The translations under genes and the position numbers were made by a program. The notes under the pieces are model-generated. The model was not told the origin of the DNA and did no database searches. It was given only the letters and a program-made list of their open reading frames with translations. A DNA stretch of 36,201 nucleotides, from contig NW_013546881.1 of assembly GCF_000711695.1 (NCBI RefSeq), forward strand, positions 1 through 36,201, written 5' to 3'. This stretch comes from Tilletiaria anomala UBC 951 (Eukaryota > Basidiomycota > Exobasidiomycetes > Georgefischeriales > Tilletiariaceae). Within the stretch, counting starts at the first letter, position 1. Every line of letters starts with the position of its first letter. Shown piece by piece: positions 1 through 10,800 of this stretch.

Positions 1-957
1 GCATTTAGTCGTTGACGCGGTCACGGGGCGCGTCCTTCGTCTCATATGCCTCTCGGCTGGGAATACTGTTGTGAAAGACCGAAAGGATCACGTGAAGCAC
101 ACGCGACTAAAGCGTGATCGCTTGCCACCTGCCATGGAAAACAATTGGATGCATGTATGTCGTTGCTCAACTGGGCGATGGTAGTACCGTGAATGTACAT
201 ATATCTGCCTTGGACCCCGGTCCGCCGTACCTTTCCCTTCACCCCTTGCAAAAGCTCTCAGCTGATCGATGTCGCAAACATTCGCGCGGACACACTTACT
301 CTCTTATCTATATTGCAGCGCGCAACTAACATGGTAGGCCATATCGAGGGCAATCAGGTGCTCATTGCCTTAGCGGGCTATACCCCCGGCAAGCCGATGT
401 AACCAGGAGCATCTGCGAGGAGGCCGTGCTGAATTTTCTCACCACTTCAATCGATCTTCACTAAGAAGGCCGACCATTCACCACACTCGGACACGTCTTT
501 GGCATTTCGGTATTAACCCGCAATGTCGTTATCAACATCAGCACAGGCCCGCGCAGCCTTGTAGGCGGAGAGTTCAAGTTCCTCATTCGGAACCTCTAGG
601 AGTGCAGGCGCAGGTTAGTCGATCGCAGGATCGGCATAGCCAAAAAGCGCAATGCTGATGTGTGTTGGAGACGTCTACCTGGCGCAAAGCCAGCTGACTC
701 TTCTCGTAACTGACCCAAACCCGATGCAGATCGTCGCATGACGATTCGACGCCTCGAATGTGGGAGGCTTTACCGAAGTGGTGGCTTACTGCACCACCGT
801 CAAGTTCACAAAGTATCAAGTGCTTAACGTAGTCAAATACCGTAACTTTCTCAAAAGAGCAGGGGCCATCTTTATACCCAAATCTATGATTTCCCAAGAT
901 CTTTTGCCCCTCCCAAGGACACAATTGCTCCCATGACACTTTCCCATGACACCGCTT
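1..957. other. Gene-free stretch with scattered protein-like text
   Basis: I recognise no intact gene here. Several short stop-free stretches with protein-like composition occur in more than one forward frame between about 110 and 940, so a decayed coding relic is possible, but I cannot name a family. The right edge is the 3' end of the thiolase gene, which reads leftwards and stops at 958. Confidence 0.3.
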
Positions 958-2363
958 TTACTGCTCAGCGACAATGAGACTTGCCTTGCCGTACCCCGTT
1001 CCGCAGCACATGGTAGCAACGCCAATGTCCTTGCCTGTCCGCCTGAGCTCGGTGAGCAGGCTTAGTACTAAGCGCCCGCCCGATGCACCAAGCGGATGCC
1101 CTAGCGCGATGGCACCGCCTTTCGGGTTCACACGCTCCGCGTCTAGCTTGAGCGTGTCGATAGTCATCAAGGCTTGAGAAGCGAATGCTGGTTTGAGATG
1201 GACACAGGAGGTATAAGCAGGGGCTCATTGAATGGTTCACATGGGTTCATTCATACCTTCGTTGAGCTCCCAAAGATCGATGTCATTGACAGTCAGTCCA
1301 AAGCGCGCCAGCAAGATGGGCGATGCTACAGCTGGGCCAATACCTGCAACGAATATATCAACATCGTTAGTTCAGCTGCGTTCAGAAAACACAGCATGAG
1401 ATCCCATGTCGGTGAAGCGTAAAACGCACCCATGACATGTGGTTTGACTCCCTTGACAGCTGTGCCGACCCATTTGCCGAGGATCTCCATGCCTGCCTGC
1501 TCTGCGAAATCCCTTCTGGCCATGGTAAGCGCAACCGCGCCATCGCTGACTTGTGAGCTGTTCCCTGCCGTGCTGGCTCCGTTTTCCCTGAACACGGGCT
1601 TGAGTGTCCCCAGCTTTTCCGCCGAGCTGTCATGCCTAATTCCCTCGTCCTCTGCGATGGTTTTGACCGTCTCCGTGCCGCTCTCAGGCTCGACCCAGCG
1701 CACGAGTATAGGCTCGATCTCTGGTGCAAAGAGTCCGGCCTTCTGAGCTTTACTGGCGCGCTGGTGCGACAGAGCAGCGAACTGATCTTGCCGTTGCCTG
1801 CCGATATTCCAATGCTCTGCAACACGCTCGCTCGTCTCTCCCATTGGCATGATACAGTCGCGTGCGTCTTGTGAAGCCGATTGTTTGAGCGTCGGACTGA
1901 GGTCGACAGGGATGGCGCGCGAGCCATAATTGCGGGTCATGCTCTCTACACCCGCTGCAACACCGCATTGAATTTCTCCGCTCTTGATGGAATGTGCAAT
2001 GTCGGTAATCGATTGCAGCGAGCTCGCGCACTGACGGTTGACAGAGCGATACGCCGATTCGATGGGCATGCCAGCATGTAGCGCTGCCATCCTGCCGCTT
2101 TTGGCGCCTCCGAGCTCCATCAGCACTGTACCCGTGCAGATGTCCTGGACGGCATTCTTGACATCTACGCCTCGCTTCTCCAGTCGCTCGCGGGTCTTCT
2201 GAAGAACATGCGCTAACAGCTCTTCCGGGTAAGCATCCTTGAGGCCCTTCTTCACGCGTGCGATGGGCGTGCGCAGGCCGGTGGTGAAGACAATATCGTC
2301 TGGACGCTTCTTGAGGATGTTAGCCAATGCCTGGCGGCTGACAGGGCTTGCTCGGAATGACAT
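958..2363 (-). CDS. POT1: 3-ketoacyl-CoA thiolase (peroxisomal Pot1/Fox3 type)
   Basis: Acetyl-CoA C-acyltransferase, which cleaves 3-ketoacyl-CoA with CoA in the last step of fatty-acid beta-oxidation. Exons read 2363-1430, 1343-1257 and 1187-958 and give 416 residues, the usual thiolase length. All joins keep frame at GT-AG introns. The nucleophilic cysteine lies in NRQCASS (Cys112). The conserved NEAFASQ block (residues 339-345) is split by intron 2. GHPLG (His371) and MCCGTG (Cys401) complete the active site. The N-terminus contains RASPVSRQA (residues 4-12), which resembles a PTS2 peroxisomal signal except for Ala in the second position, and there is no PTS1 at the C-terminus (IVAEQ). 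Family assignment is firm. Peroxisomal location is inferred, and a mitochondrial or cytosolic thiolase cannot be fully excluded. Confidence 0.93.
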
Positions 2364-3137
2364 GACGGACGGCCAGTCGTGCAGCGCCTGGGACCTGGGG
2401 GCTTGTCCGTGCCGTTGTAGTTACTGTGCGTCTCGGCAAACCAAGAATTATCCGCCCACCTGATGAGCACCAGTCTCGGTATATATACCCTCATGCATGG
2501 TCTGTCGGTGCGTATCTTCACCCAGGTCGTCTGAAGGAGTGTTTGAATCTGTCGGCCGATTGGATGAAATTTCCGCCGTGGTTTCCGGTTTCTGGAAACC
2601 TCCGGATAATGGAATGCTAGAACGCTCAACGCTCGGAGGACAGTATATTCTACTTCAGACTGGAAGAGCACACGTCCAAGAGCCCTTTCTTCATGGGGCG
2701 AAAGCATCAATATCTCTAATAGTCCATCCACCTCCCTTCTCTGATAATCATCAATCATAGATGTGCACAGGACGCCCACAATCGCTCTACGAACTATGAC
2801 GGAAGCGCGACCCCGCCGTGCGCCAGCGAGGTATGCATCTGAACGCACCGGATGAGGTGTGGATTCCTCGAATGATGATTAAGTCCTTGCACACGAGGTG
2901 ACTGCCGACCAAGAATAAGTGCGCAGACGATCAGTCCATAGTCAATTGCGACGCTCCTCAATTATGAATTCGGTGCTCACGTCTTTATAGGATGTCACGG
3001 ATAAGAAAGGAGCGTTGCGCCCGCAGTGATGGGCCTCCAAATTGAATGCTCGAATGCTCAAATAATAAGTACAGCAAACCTTGGCTTTACATGTCTGAAT
3101 TTCGACTAGGCCACTTGTAAAACTTTACGACATCACT
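2364..3137. other. Intergenic, 5' region of the thiolase gene
   Basis: No convincing ORF. It lies between the start of the leftward thiolase gene and the end of the leftward gene at 3138-5915, so it should hold the thiolase promoter. The only notable element is the palindrome at 2587-2600. Confidence 0.5.
2587..2600. promoter_or_regulatory. Short palindrome upstream of the thiolase gene
   Basis: GGTTTC-TG-GAAACC is a perfect inverted repeat with a two-base spacer, flanked on each side by CCGG, about 225 bases upstream of the thiolase start. The core TTCnnGAA has the form of a minimal heat-shock element, and the flanking CCGG could suit a Zn2Cys6 factor. It does not match the yeast oleate response element as I know it. 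A regulatory role is inferred only from position and symmetry. Confidence 0.25.
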
Positions 3138-5915
3138 TTACTGCTTGCTCGACTTTCGTCGGCTGAGCAGCCCTTTGATGCTGGATGTGACCTTCCCTGG
3201 CACAGGGGGACTTAATGGTCGCGCGTTTGCAACTGCAGCCGTCGTTTCGTGCGCGTTCGCATGATTCGGGGTTTCAGAAGAGCCGTGCTTTTGGATTCCT
3301 TGGTGGACTGGCGTGCTATCGGGGCGTCTTGGCGGTGGAGGGTGGCGGTATGGGATGCCAGGATCTGATCGATTTGAAGCGGTGGATACTTCACGATCGC
3401 GGATGGTCGGCAAATTGGGAGAGAGGCAGGCTTTGCCCTCTGAAGGTACCATGAGACTTTGTTCCGGGTCGCCGCCGACAGTCTCGCGTGCAACGTCGCT
3501 CGATGACAATACGACAGGCAAGTCTGTTCGTATGATCCTGACATCGTCCTGCAGGAGAGGCGGTAGGTGCCTTGAAGATGCAGGACCCGGGAACGGGGTA
3601 GACAGCCTCTGGGCAAAGTCAGCTGCACTCTGACTGAGCGATTGTCTTCTGTGTTTCATATGAAAAGGTGACGACTTGCGATTGAGCGGCGACGACGCTC
3701 GCACGGGCGGTGTGATTCCTCGATGGATTATGCTTGGGCTCTTGCCGCGTAGTGGCGGCGATGTGGTAATACTGAGCGTCGAGTCATCGTAGCCAATGTT
3801 GGCGATGCAACCTCCAATTGGAGAAGCAGTCTCCTTGCGCAGCCGTTCGCGCTCGATGGATGCTTCGCGCTCTCGTGCTTCAGCCTCATCGAGCAGCAGA
3901 TACATAGCGCGGGCTCCGCCCAATTGGCCCTTGGCTTTCCGCTTGGCTCGCTCCTCCTTGCGGCGGAGTTCTGCCTCAATTGAGGCTCGCAGGGCTTGGT
4001 CCACGGCGGAAGCCTCACGTGAGGCCTCGTTGGGCGTAAGACTTCGAGGCAGATACGCATATGCGTCCGGCGACAGAGATCGATAAGGAACCTGAGGTGT
4101 TGGGCTTGTGGAAGGGGGCCGAGGCGAAGGCGTCGGATGCACAGGCGCCGACGGAGGCGACGCGGAATTCTCCTCAACCATGAGCTCCGACTTGGAGTGG
4201 CTCATGTGCAGCTCGTCGGCCTTGACCTTGTGAGGTGGAATAGAGAAAGGGTTCGGCATTTCGATGCTCTGACTATTGAGCTCCTCAGCAACAGGAACCT
4301 CGTCTGTGGGTCCGTCATCGTCGTCATTGAGAGGGAAGGCGGGTCTGCCGTCGGGTCTGGGGAGAGGATGTTTAGATGCGAAACTGCCTGGAAGCCGGGG
4401 TGTTGGAGACGGGGAAGACAATCTGAGGATGTCACTGCCGCACATATTGACCATATCCGGAGAATTGACTCTGACTTGCAGAATCGCTTCACGGCGTGCA
4501 AGGCGTTCCTGCGCGTCCATGTTCTGCTCAGCAAGGATTTGAGCTGCTTGCCGATCGCGAATCCATTTGGCTTTTGCCGTTCGGCTGAAGGGTATCTCAT
4601 AGTCGGGAGAAAGGCCGTGGAGCAAGCGAGGAGTGCAGTCTTTGCAGCTGCACGTTTCGTTGAGGGGTATCAGCCTGCCGTCGCTGAGATGACCGTCACC
4701 TTCGTCGGTCCCGCCAGCCCCATCCGGCTGCCCTCGAAACGAGGTCAACTTGGCCATAAGTCTATTGGAAGACCGCCCTAGAAGGCTGGGGCGATGACCC
4801 TTGTGCTGCGCCACCGATGGCTCCGCATCTTCCATTCTTGGCAGGATGGGAGAAAGAGACATGTGAGAGAATTCGGTCCCGCCTACCACAGTCTCCAGTT
4901 CGGAAGCTCCGTCTTCTGGTAGAACAACAGGTGGGCCTTCAGTGATATTCACTGCACTCTCCGGCGCAGAAGGGGTGGAAGGGGCGGGTGTGGAGCCAGT
5001 AGCTGACGGTAACATTGACAATGGCGCTGGTGCTGGTGCTGTAGATGTGATCGTTGAAGTTACGTCGCCGTCGGTCGTAAAATCAGGGCCAAAGCTTAAG
5101 GCTTTCATCACCGCGCGAGGCGCGACAACGCGAGGTCCTGTTCCCCCTTTGCTCTGATGTATCAGTGGAAACATAGGGTCGGAAGATGCTTGTACTGTTA
5201 GCCCTAGCTTGCTTGGCGACGACTGCAGCAGGGCGGCGTTGCGCGTGTTCTTGACCGTCAGCGCATGCCAATCGAGCCCCGCACCACCCTCAAAGCGAGA
5301 CGCTTCCTGCTCCGAGCCCTGGGGCTCCTTGTGCTTCAAACAGCTCTTGAGCTGCAACACAACTTCTCCTGAACCAGGTAGTGATGTAGGCGAAGAAAAA
5401 TTTAGCAGTTCGGATTGAGGGATGTTGCGCTTTCCATCTCTTGTTGATGCTTCAGCCACTCTGCCATCGGCTTCAGACCGGGTCTGAAGGGATTGCCTAG
5501 AGTCAACTGAGATGTCCCAGGTTGCATGGCATATTTCCTTGCTCCTTGATCCTTCGAAGTTCAACGGCGGTTCCGATACCACTGGTCGTAACTCTGCACC
5601 GCCTAGAAATGTCATGTCCACTGGAGGTCTATGTCCGCTTTGTCCATAACTAGGGTAGTCCTTGAGAGCCGGAAGAGCATCTAGACCGGGAGGAGCAGAG
5701 ATTTTGCGCAGAGCGAGCAGGGAAGCCTTCGACCTCGGGCCGGAAGCAGTGGAAGGCGACGACAGTGCATCTTGAGGCACCCGGACTTCATTCGCAGGTG
5801 CTGCAGGGGGCTGGGTTTTTTTCAGAGGTTGAAGCTTGCCGCCGGTCCGGCTACCACCAAACAGACTGCGCTTGGAGGAATGAAAGGGATCTTGCGGGCT
5901 GTTTTTCGAAGTCAA
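3138..5915 (-). CDS. Large disordered protein of unknown function
   Basis: A single open frame of 925 residues with no intron needed. I do not recognise a family. The protein is rich in Ser, Pro and Thr throughout, with many SP and TP pairs that are possible proline-directed kinase sites. A small CSCKDC cysteine cluster lies near residue 420. A charged Ala/Glu/Arg/Lys-rich stretch at about 635-700 looks like a helix or short coiled coil. The C-terminus is basic (SIKGLLSRRKSSKQ). There is no signal peptide or membrane segment. The uninterrupted length and coherent low-complexity composition make it a real gene. A scaffold or signalling adaptor would fit, but that is a guess. It shares an intergenic region of about 0.7 kb with the divergent TFB5 gene. 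Confidence 0.75.
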   Translation of the reverse strand: MTSKNSPQDPFHSSKRSLFGGSRTGGKLQPLKKTQPPAAPANEVRVPQDALSSPSTASGPRSKASLLALRKISAPPGLDALPALKDYPSYGQSGHRPPVDMTFLGGAELRPVVSEPPLNFEGSRSKEICHATWDISVDSRQSLQTRSEADGRVAEASTRDGKRNIPQSELLNFSSPTSLPGSGEVVLQLKSCLKHKEPQGSEQEASRFEGGAGLDWHALTVKNTRNAALLQSSPSKLGLTVQASSDPMFPLIHQSKGGTGPRVVAPRAVMKALSFGPDFTTDGDVTSTITSTAPAPAPLSMLPSATGSTPAPSTPSAPESAVNITEGPPVVLPEDGASELETVVGGTEFSHMSLSPILPRMEDAEPSVAQHKGHRPSLLGRSSNRLMAKLTSFRGQPDGAGGTDEGDGHLSDGRLIPLNETCSCKDCTPRLLHGLSPDYEIPFSRTAKAKWIRDRQAAQILAEQNMDAQERLARREAILQVRVNSPDMVNMCGSDILRLSSPSPTPRLPGSFASKHPLPRPDGRPAFPLNDDDDGPTDEVPVAEELNSQSIEMPNPFSIPPHKVKADELHMSHSKSELMVEENSASPPSAPVHPTPSPRPPSTSPTPQVPYRSLSPDAYAYLPRSLTPNEASREASAVDQALRASIEAELRRKEERAKRKAKGQLGGARAMYLLLDEAEAREREASIERERLRKETASPIGGCIANIGYDDSTLSITTSPPLRGKSPSIIHRGITPPVRASSPLNRKSSPFHMKHRRQSLSQSAADFAQRLSTPFPGPASSRHLPPLLQDDVRIIRTDLPVVLSSSDVARETVGGDPEQSLMVPSEGKACLSPNLPTIRDREVSTASNRSDPGIPYRHPPPPRRPDSTPVHQGIQKHGSSETPNHANAHETTAAVANARPLSPPVPGKVTSSIKGLLSRRKSSKQ

Positions 5916-6648
5916 GAGTCATTTTCATACTCGACCTCGTGTGGACTACCACGGTGCGATACCCACATTACTTCGCAGAACCCGCAGAAAGCCGTCCTCT
6001 TAACTGTACAAGCATGGCTTGCCCCACCACCTCCCGAATCGACATGGCGCCTGTCGAGGCCTTCACCCTCGAGTGCCATCAGATGAGTGCTCGGATTTTT
6101 CATCGTAGGAATCATAAGTAAGCTGAAGGAACGTCCATCATCTGAACCTTGGAAGCTATAGGAGATCTGTCGTCAGGATTAAAGATGAATAGCGACGGCG
6201 TCCCTCAGCGATGGAGCTCCACTGCTCCCCGCCTCGAGCATCTACAGTGCAGGTGCCATAATGTCGGAGAATGCGTCAGGGCAGGCCGCTCGAATCGGCA
6301 TCACCTCTTTGATAGATAAGCTGTTACCTTCGCCGGTTCTGATTCCGTGGTGAATGAGTAGCACACCATGTAATAAGGTAAATTGATGAAACAGTTGCTC
6401 GAGTGGAGCGCAAAACGCCGCAGCGTGGTGGCATCCCAGGAGTCGCCCCTGCGCGGTTGGCTTTTTGAGCGCCTCAAGCGCCTATAGAGACGTTGACACA
6501 TTAACGTCCACCACGAGGAGGTCTCGCCTTGACTGAGAATCTGAGAGCGAGTCATTTGACTGCTTGCTCAACATTGTATCGGTGCTACCAGTGTACATTC
6601 CTGATCTTGCCGATCCAGTTCTGATACTACGCAGATTGCAATGCCATC
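5916..6648. other. Divergent intergenic region, unknown gene / TFB5
   Basis: No convincing coding sequence. It presumably carries the promoters of both the leftward 925-residue gene and the rightward TFB5 gene. The only detail noted is an ATG at 6641 that overlaps the TFB5 start. Confidence 0.5.
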
Positions 6649-6676
6649 ATGCGCGCTGTCAAAGGGACGCTGCTGA
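6641..6676 (+). other. Short upstream ORF overlapping the TFB5 start
   Basis: An ATG at 6641 opens a frame of 11 codons plus stop that runs out of frame across the TFB5 start codon at 6649 and ends within exon 1. If transcripts begin upstream of 6641, scanning ribosomes would meet it first. The transcription start is unknown, so its use is unproven. Confidence 0.3.
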
Positions 6677-7002
6677 CCTGGTATGTGGCTCCGTTTCTGG
6701 GAAGCAGTGAGATGCGCCAGATTTCCACTGACCATTCTTTGCAATGTCTGACACGCTCAGCGATCCAGCGGTCAAGCAGCTCATCCTCGTCATTAACGAG
6801 CAGATGGTCTTCGTCATCGAAGATCTGGATGAAACGCATCTGCTCATCGACCCGTCGATGGTAGAGGCAATGAGGATACGGCTGGATGACGAAGTGAGCG
6901 CTTCCACCAGGCCTCTTCTCTTCTTCATGCAACACCTAACCATGGTTCTCTTCTTCCCCAAATTTTCAGCTCGAGAAGAACACGTACACGCTGGAAGTGT
7001 AG
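6649..7002 (+). CDS. TFB5: TFIIH subunit Tfb5 (TTDA/GTF2H5)
   Basis: The smallest subunit of general transcription and DNA-repair factor TFIIH; it binds and stabilises the p52/Tfb2 subunit and stimulates the XPB/Ssl2 ATPase in nucleotide excision repair. Exons 6649-6680, 6761-6893 and 6970-7002 join in frame to 65 residues, close to the family norm of about 70. The family signature is complete: RAVKGTLLTCDPAVKQLIL, then FVIEDLDETHLLIDPSMV, then the C-terminal LEKNTYTLEV supplied by a 33-base last exon. Cys11 is created across intron 1. The gene is easily missed because no exon exceeds 133 bases. Confidence 0.95.
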
Positions 7003-7847
7003 GGAGTTGAGGATCCAGCTTCTTCAACCTCTTTCATCGTCCCACACGTCCAATCTCGGCGCTCGCTCTCCCGCACGCCTTGCCCTGCCATTGTAACAAA
7101 TAATTATGGCGATACAGCAGGCACAATACATGCGGTTCCCAACCCCAACGTCGCTCACGGGTTATCCACATGCAAGTTTCTCGTTCGGAAGTAAAGGTGC
7201 TCGCATGCCTTCGTCGCAGCTTGTTCTGATGAAAAATTACTACCGTAGAGCGACCCACCCCACTGCACATGAGCTGCTAACGATTGGCAATCCGCAGCAG
7301 GTCTCCAAGTCAGCTCTTCAGTATGCTTGCACAGACTACATCGTCTCTGTGGCATCATTGGCTGGCCTTTCGAACGCATTAGGATCGGCATCACTACTCC
7401 GCCTCGCCACTGAGCACGTAAGTCCGCAAGCCTCAGACCAGGTCATGCACAGCGTGGACATTCTCAAAACGGTAAAGCACCGCTTACTCGCGTGCATACC
7501 TTCAATGCATCCATGTAAAGCCTATGTACCGTCTTTCATGCATCTCCTTCGCGCTCCACTTGGTCAAACAGACAGCGACCAAGTCACCATGGGGTGGTTA
7601 ACCGCTTCCTTTGTTTCCTTTGTTTCTTTTCCAAATATCATTTTGAGGAATGAAGTGCGTATGATAGAAGGTGCATGAACTCTAAGGCGGAACGAGCCTT
7701 CCGCTTATCCTGAATTTTTTGTCATCGATCATCTTCCCTATATTCAGCAGGAACCTCATCATCTCATTGTCGTTGCAGCCGGTGACCTCACGCGTGCAAG
7801 CGAAGATTGGAAGTTGCACAGCCTGTGCCTCTTGCATTTAACGGAGG
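7003..7847. other. Intergenic between TFB5 and UTP22
   Basis: An open frame of 190 codons (7106-7678, plus) lies here, but its translation shows no family, signal peptide or domain that I recognise and has the look of chance sequence. The stretch should contain the TFB5 terminator and the UTP22 promoter. I see nothing else. Confidence 0.4.
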
Positions 7848-10800
7848 ATGAAGCGCAAAGCGAGCGGTTCGGCTCGAGGCACGCAGCCGACGGACAAAAG
7901 ATTTGCGAGAGAAAAGGACTTGACTTCCTCTACCTCGTACAATCCTGCGAACGAATCCCTTGAAGAGGACGATGAAGGGTCAAACAGTGGCTTCGAAGAC
8001 CTGGAAGCGGAGAATGCTACAGAAACCGGTCTCTCGGGTGGATCGTACGGGGAAGAAGAGGACGGCAGCGAGATGGAGGGCGGCTTCGTCGATCTAGAGG
8101 CCGAAGAAGAAGACAACGCGGAGGGTGACGATGTCGTCGAAGGCGAGCAAGGGGATTCGATTGGAGCAAACGCAGATGATGCTGAGGCAGGAGCCACTAC
8201 TAATGCAACTGGCAAATCAAAGCGTATCTCGTCGCTGTACGCAATCCCGACCAACGAAGAAATGCAGGGACTTCGAGAAACATCTGAGCTGTTCAAGAAC
8301 AACGTGATCAAATTGCAGGTGAGCGGGCATAGTTCCACGAGGCCACCTCCGCTCGTGTACTCACCGTGGTTCTTGGCACGCAGATCGAGGAATTGCTTCA
8401 AGAAGTACGACCCTCTTACGAAAGGGCTGGTGCTCTCGAGCTCGTCCTCCGACGGCTTCATCTTCTGCTTTCTGGACTGCCCTCTATTGAGCAACAGGCA
8501 CTCCCTACAGCCATCGAAGCGGCCCAGAAGCTCTTCAAATCTTTCTCATCGATCTCAATTCCATTCGCAGACCCCGCACCACGTACTGACGGAAAAACGC
8601 AGCACAAATTTGGCTTTGCACCTCCTGAAGGGCTCCATTTGGTTGGCAGCTGGCCACTCAAGAGCGCCACAAAGCGTCCCGAAGGTATGGACGTCGATGT
8701 CGCTGTGATCATGCCTTCTCGTCTGTTTCAGGAGAAGGATCACTTGAATCTTCGATATGCGCACAAAAGGGCCTTCTTCCTTGCTGTTCTGGCCTCGGCC
8801 ATTCGAGACGCTTCACAGCCGTCGTCGACAAGAAAAGTGGAAAAAGCTGGGGAGTCGAGTGAGGCAGGGCTACCAATAGGGCTGTCGTGGGAGCTTTTGG
8901 ACGCAGATCCGCGCCGACCCATTCTGGTCCTCACTCCTACACACGGCAAAACAGATGCAGACTTTAGCAAGCTCAAAGTTCGAATCCGCATCCATCCTGC
9001 GTACGATCCCGCATCTATTCCATTCAACTTTTCACGACTCGCTCCAAGCCGCAATTCGATTCGTGTCAACGTAGCTGCCTCGTCTACAGACGCCATGGAG
9101 GATGTGGACGATATTGACCACCTGTCTGTCTCGTCTGCTACGGCCATTTACAATACAACGGTCCTAATGGACGGCTTAGCACTTGCCCATCTCGTGTATC
9201 TGCACAAGACTGCGCAGGCTTGCCCATCTTTCCAAGACGCCTGCTCGCTCCTCAAGACCTGGGCCTTTCAGCGCGGCTTTGGATCGGGTGCAGGAAGGAG
9301 GCGCAAGGACACCAAAAATGCAGCTCGTGATTACCGGTATATGCTCGTTGGTAGTGGCAGTGCGCGGTTTATCCTGACCATGATTCTCGCGCATCTGCTG
9401 CATGGCGAGGCGAAGAAGGGAACAACAACGGAGAGAGCCAAGTTATCCAATGGGCTGAGTAGCTATCAACTCTTTCGTGGGGTCTTGGATTGGCTCTCAA
9501 AGCATGACTTTGCCGCTTCCCCGGTGGCGATGAAGCATATCGAGGGCATCCCGTCGATGCAAGCGAAGATTCCTGCCGATGACTTCCGCAGGCATTTCGA
9601 ATGCGTACTTGTTGATCCGACCGGGTGCATCAATCTCCTCGCATCCTTGCCGGTAGGGAACATCAACAAGCTCCAGTATGAAGCGAAGCGTACCTTGACT
9701 CTCATGGACGATGGTGAAGGAGACAACTTCGGCACCGTCTTCTTGTCAGACCTCTCTGCGCCTTATTTCTCATTCGACGAGGTGGTGCAAGTCGCGCACG
9801 GAGCAATCCAGAAGCTTGCCCTAGTGGAAGGCGACGGGGCGAAAGTCTTGCAGGCGCTGGCCAGGGCCGACATCGGCGGTCGTAGTGCATCCGCATGCAA
9901 AGAAATGGTCTCAAACTTGAGGCGAGGCCTTGCGGATCGTGCAAATGTCGTAGCGGTGCTCGCAAATGCTGACGAGGCTAGCGGCTTGGTCCGTCTGTCA
10001 GAATTCGAAAAGGCGGTCGCTCCAAGCTCTCAAAACATAATCGGTATCTCATACAACATCGAAAATGCACTGCGCATTGTAGACCATGGACCTGCGCCCA
10101 CTGACGCAGAGGTAGCTGCCTCCTACCGCAAGTTCTGGGGTGACGTGGCTGAGCTGCGCCGCTTCAAGGATGGACGCGTATTGGAGAGTATCGTGTGGAA
10201 GTCCACTGCTGCCACGCGGCGATGGACGGTGCCACGCCAAGTTGTTCAGCACGTGCTTGCGCGACATCATGGCATTTCATCAAAGGATATTGTCTTCTTC
10301 GGAGCCTCTTTCGACGGCTTGCTCGACGTGGATCGCAATCTCTCACTCAAAGCATTCCTGTCTTCGCCACAGGAAAAAGGCTTTCAGCTTGTCCAAGCTG
10401 CTTTTGCCGATTACTGCAGAGCTTTGCGATCGACGGACATGCCGCTCTCGCTCAGCAGCATTGTTCCGACGAGCTCGGCGCTTCGAGGTATGAGCACATT
10501 TGTACCCGGTCCACTCAACGTCAACGGCTTGGGAACCAAAGTACCAGATGTGGCATCTTACCTCCCAGCTCAACAAGTGGTCCTGACATTTGAGAGCTCA
10601 GGCCGCTGGCCGGATGACCTGGCGGCTATCCAACCCATGAAGGCTGCTTTCTTCGAGCGCCTAGCCACCTCGATAGCGGACAAGGTCCAGGGCTCGCTTG
10701 CTCGGGTCCTCTTTGATGCCCAGGCGCCTGATCTAGCCGATTGCTGCGCTTTGGAGGTAATCATGCCAACCGGCTTTGCCTTTCAAGCAAGGATCCATCA

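Noticed and set aside
7106-7678. 190-codon ORF on the plus strand between TFB5 and UTP22
   Set aside because: No family, domain or signal recognised; its composition looks random and it lies where promoter sequence is expected.
7838-8494. 218-codon antisense ORF
   Set aside because: Shadow of the acidic N-terminal region of UTP22; Ser-rich text from complementing Asp/Glu codons.
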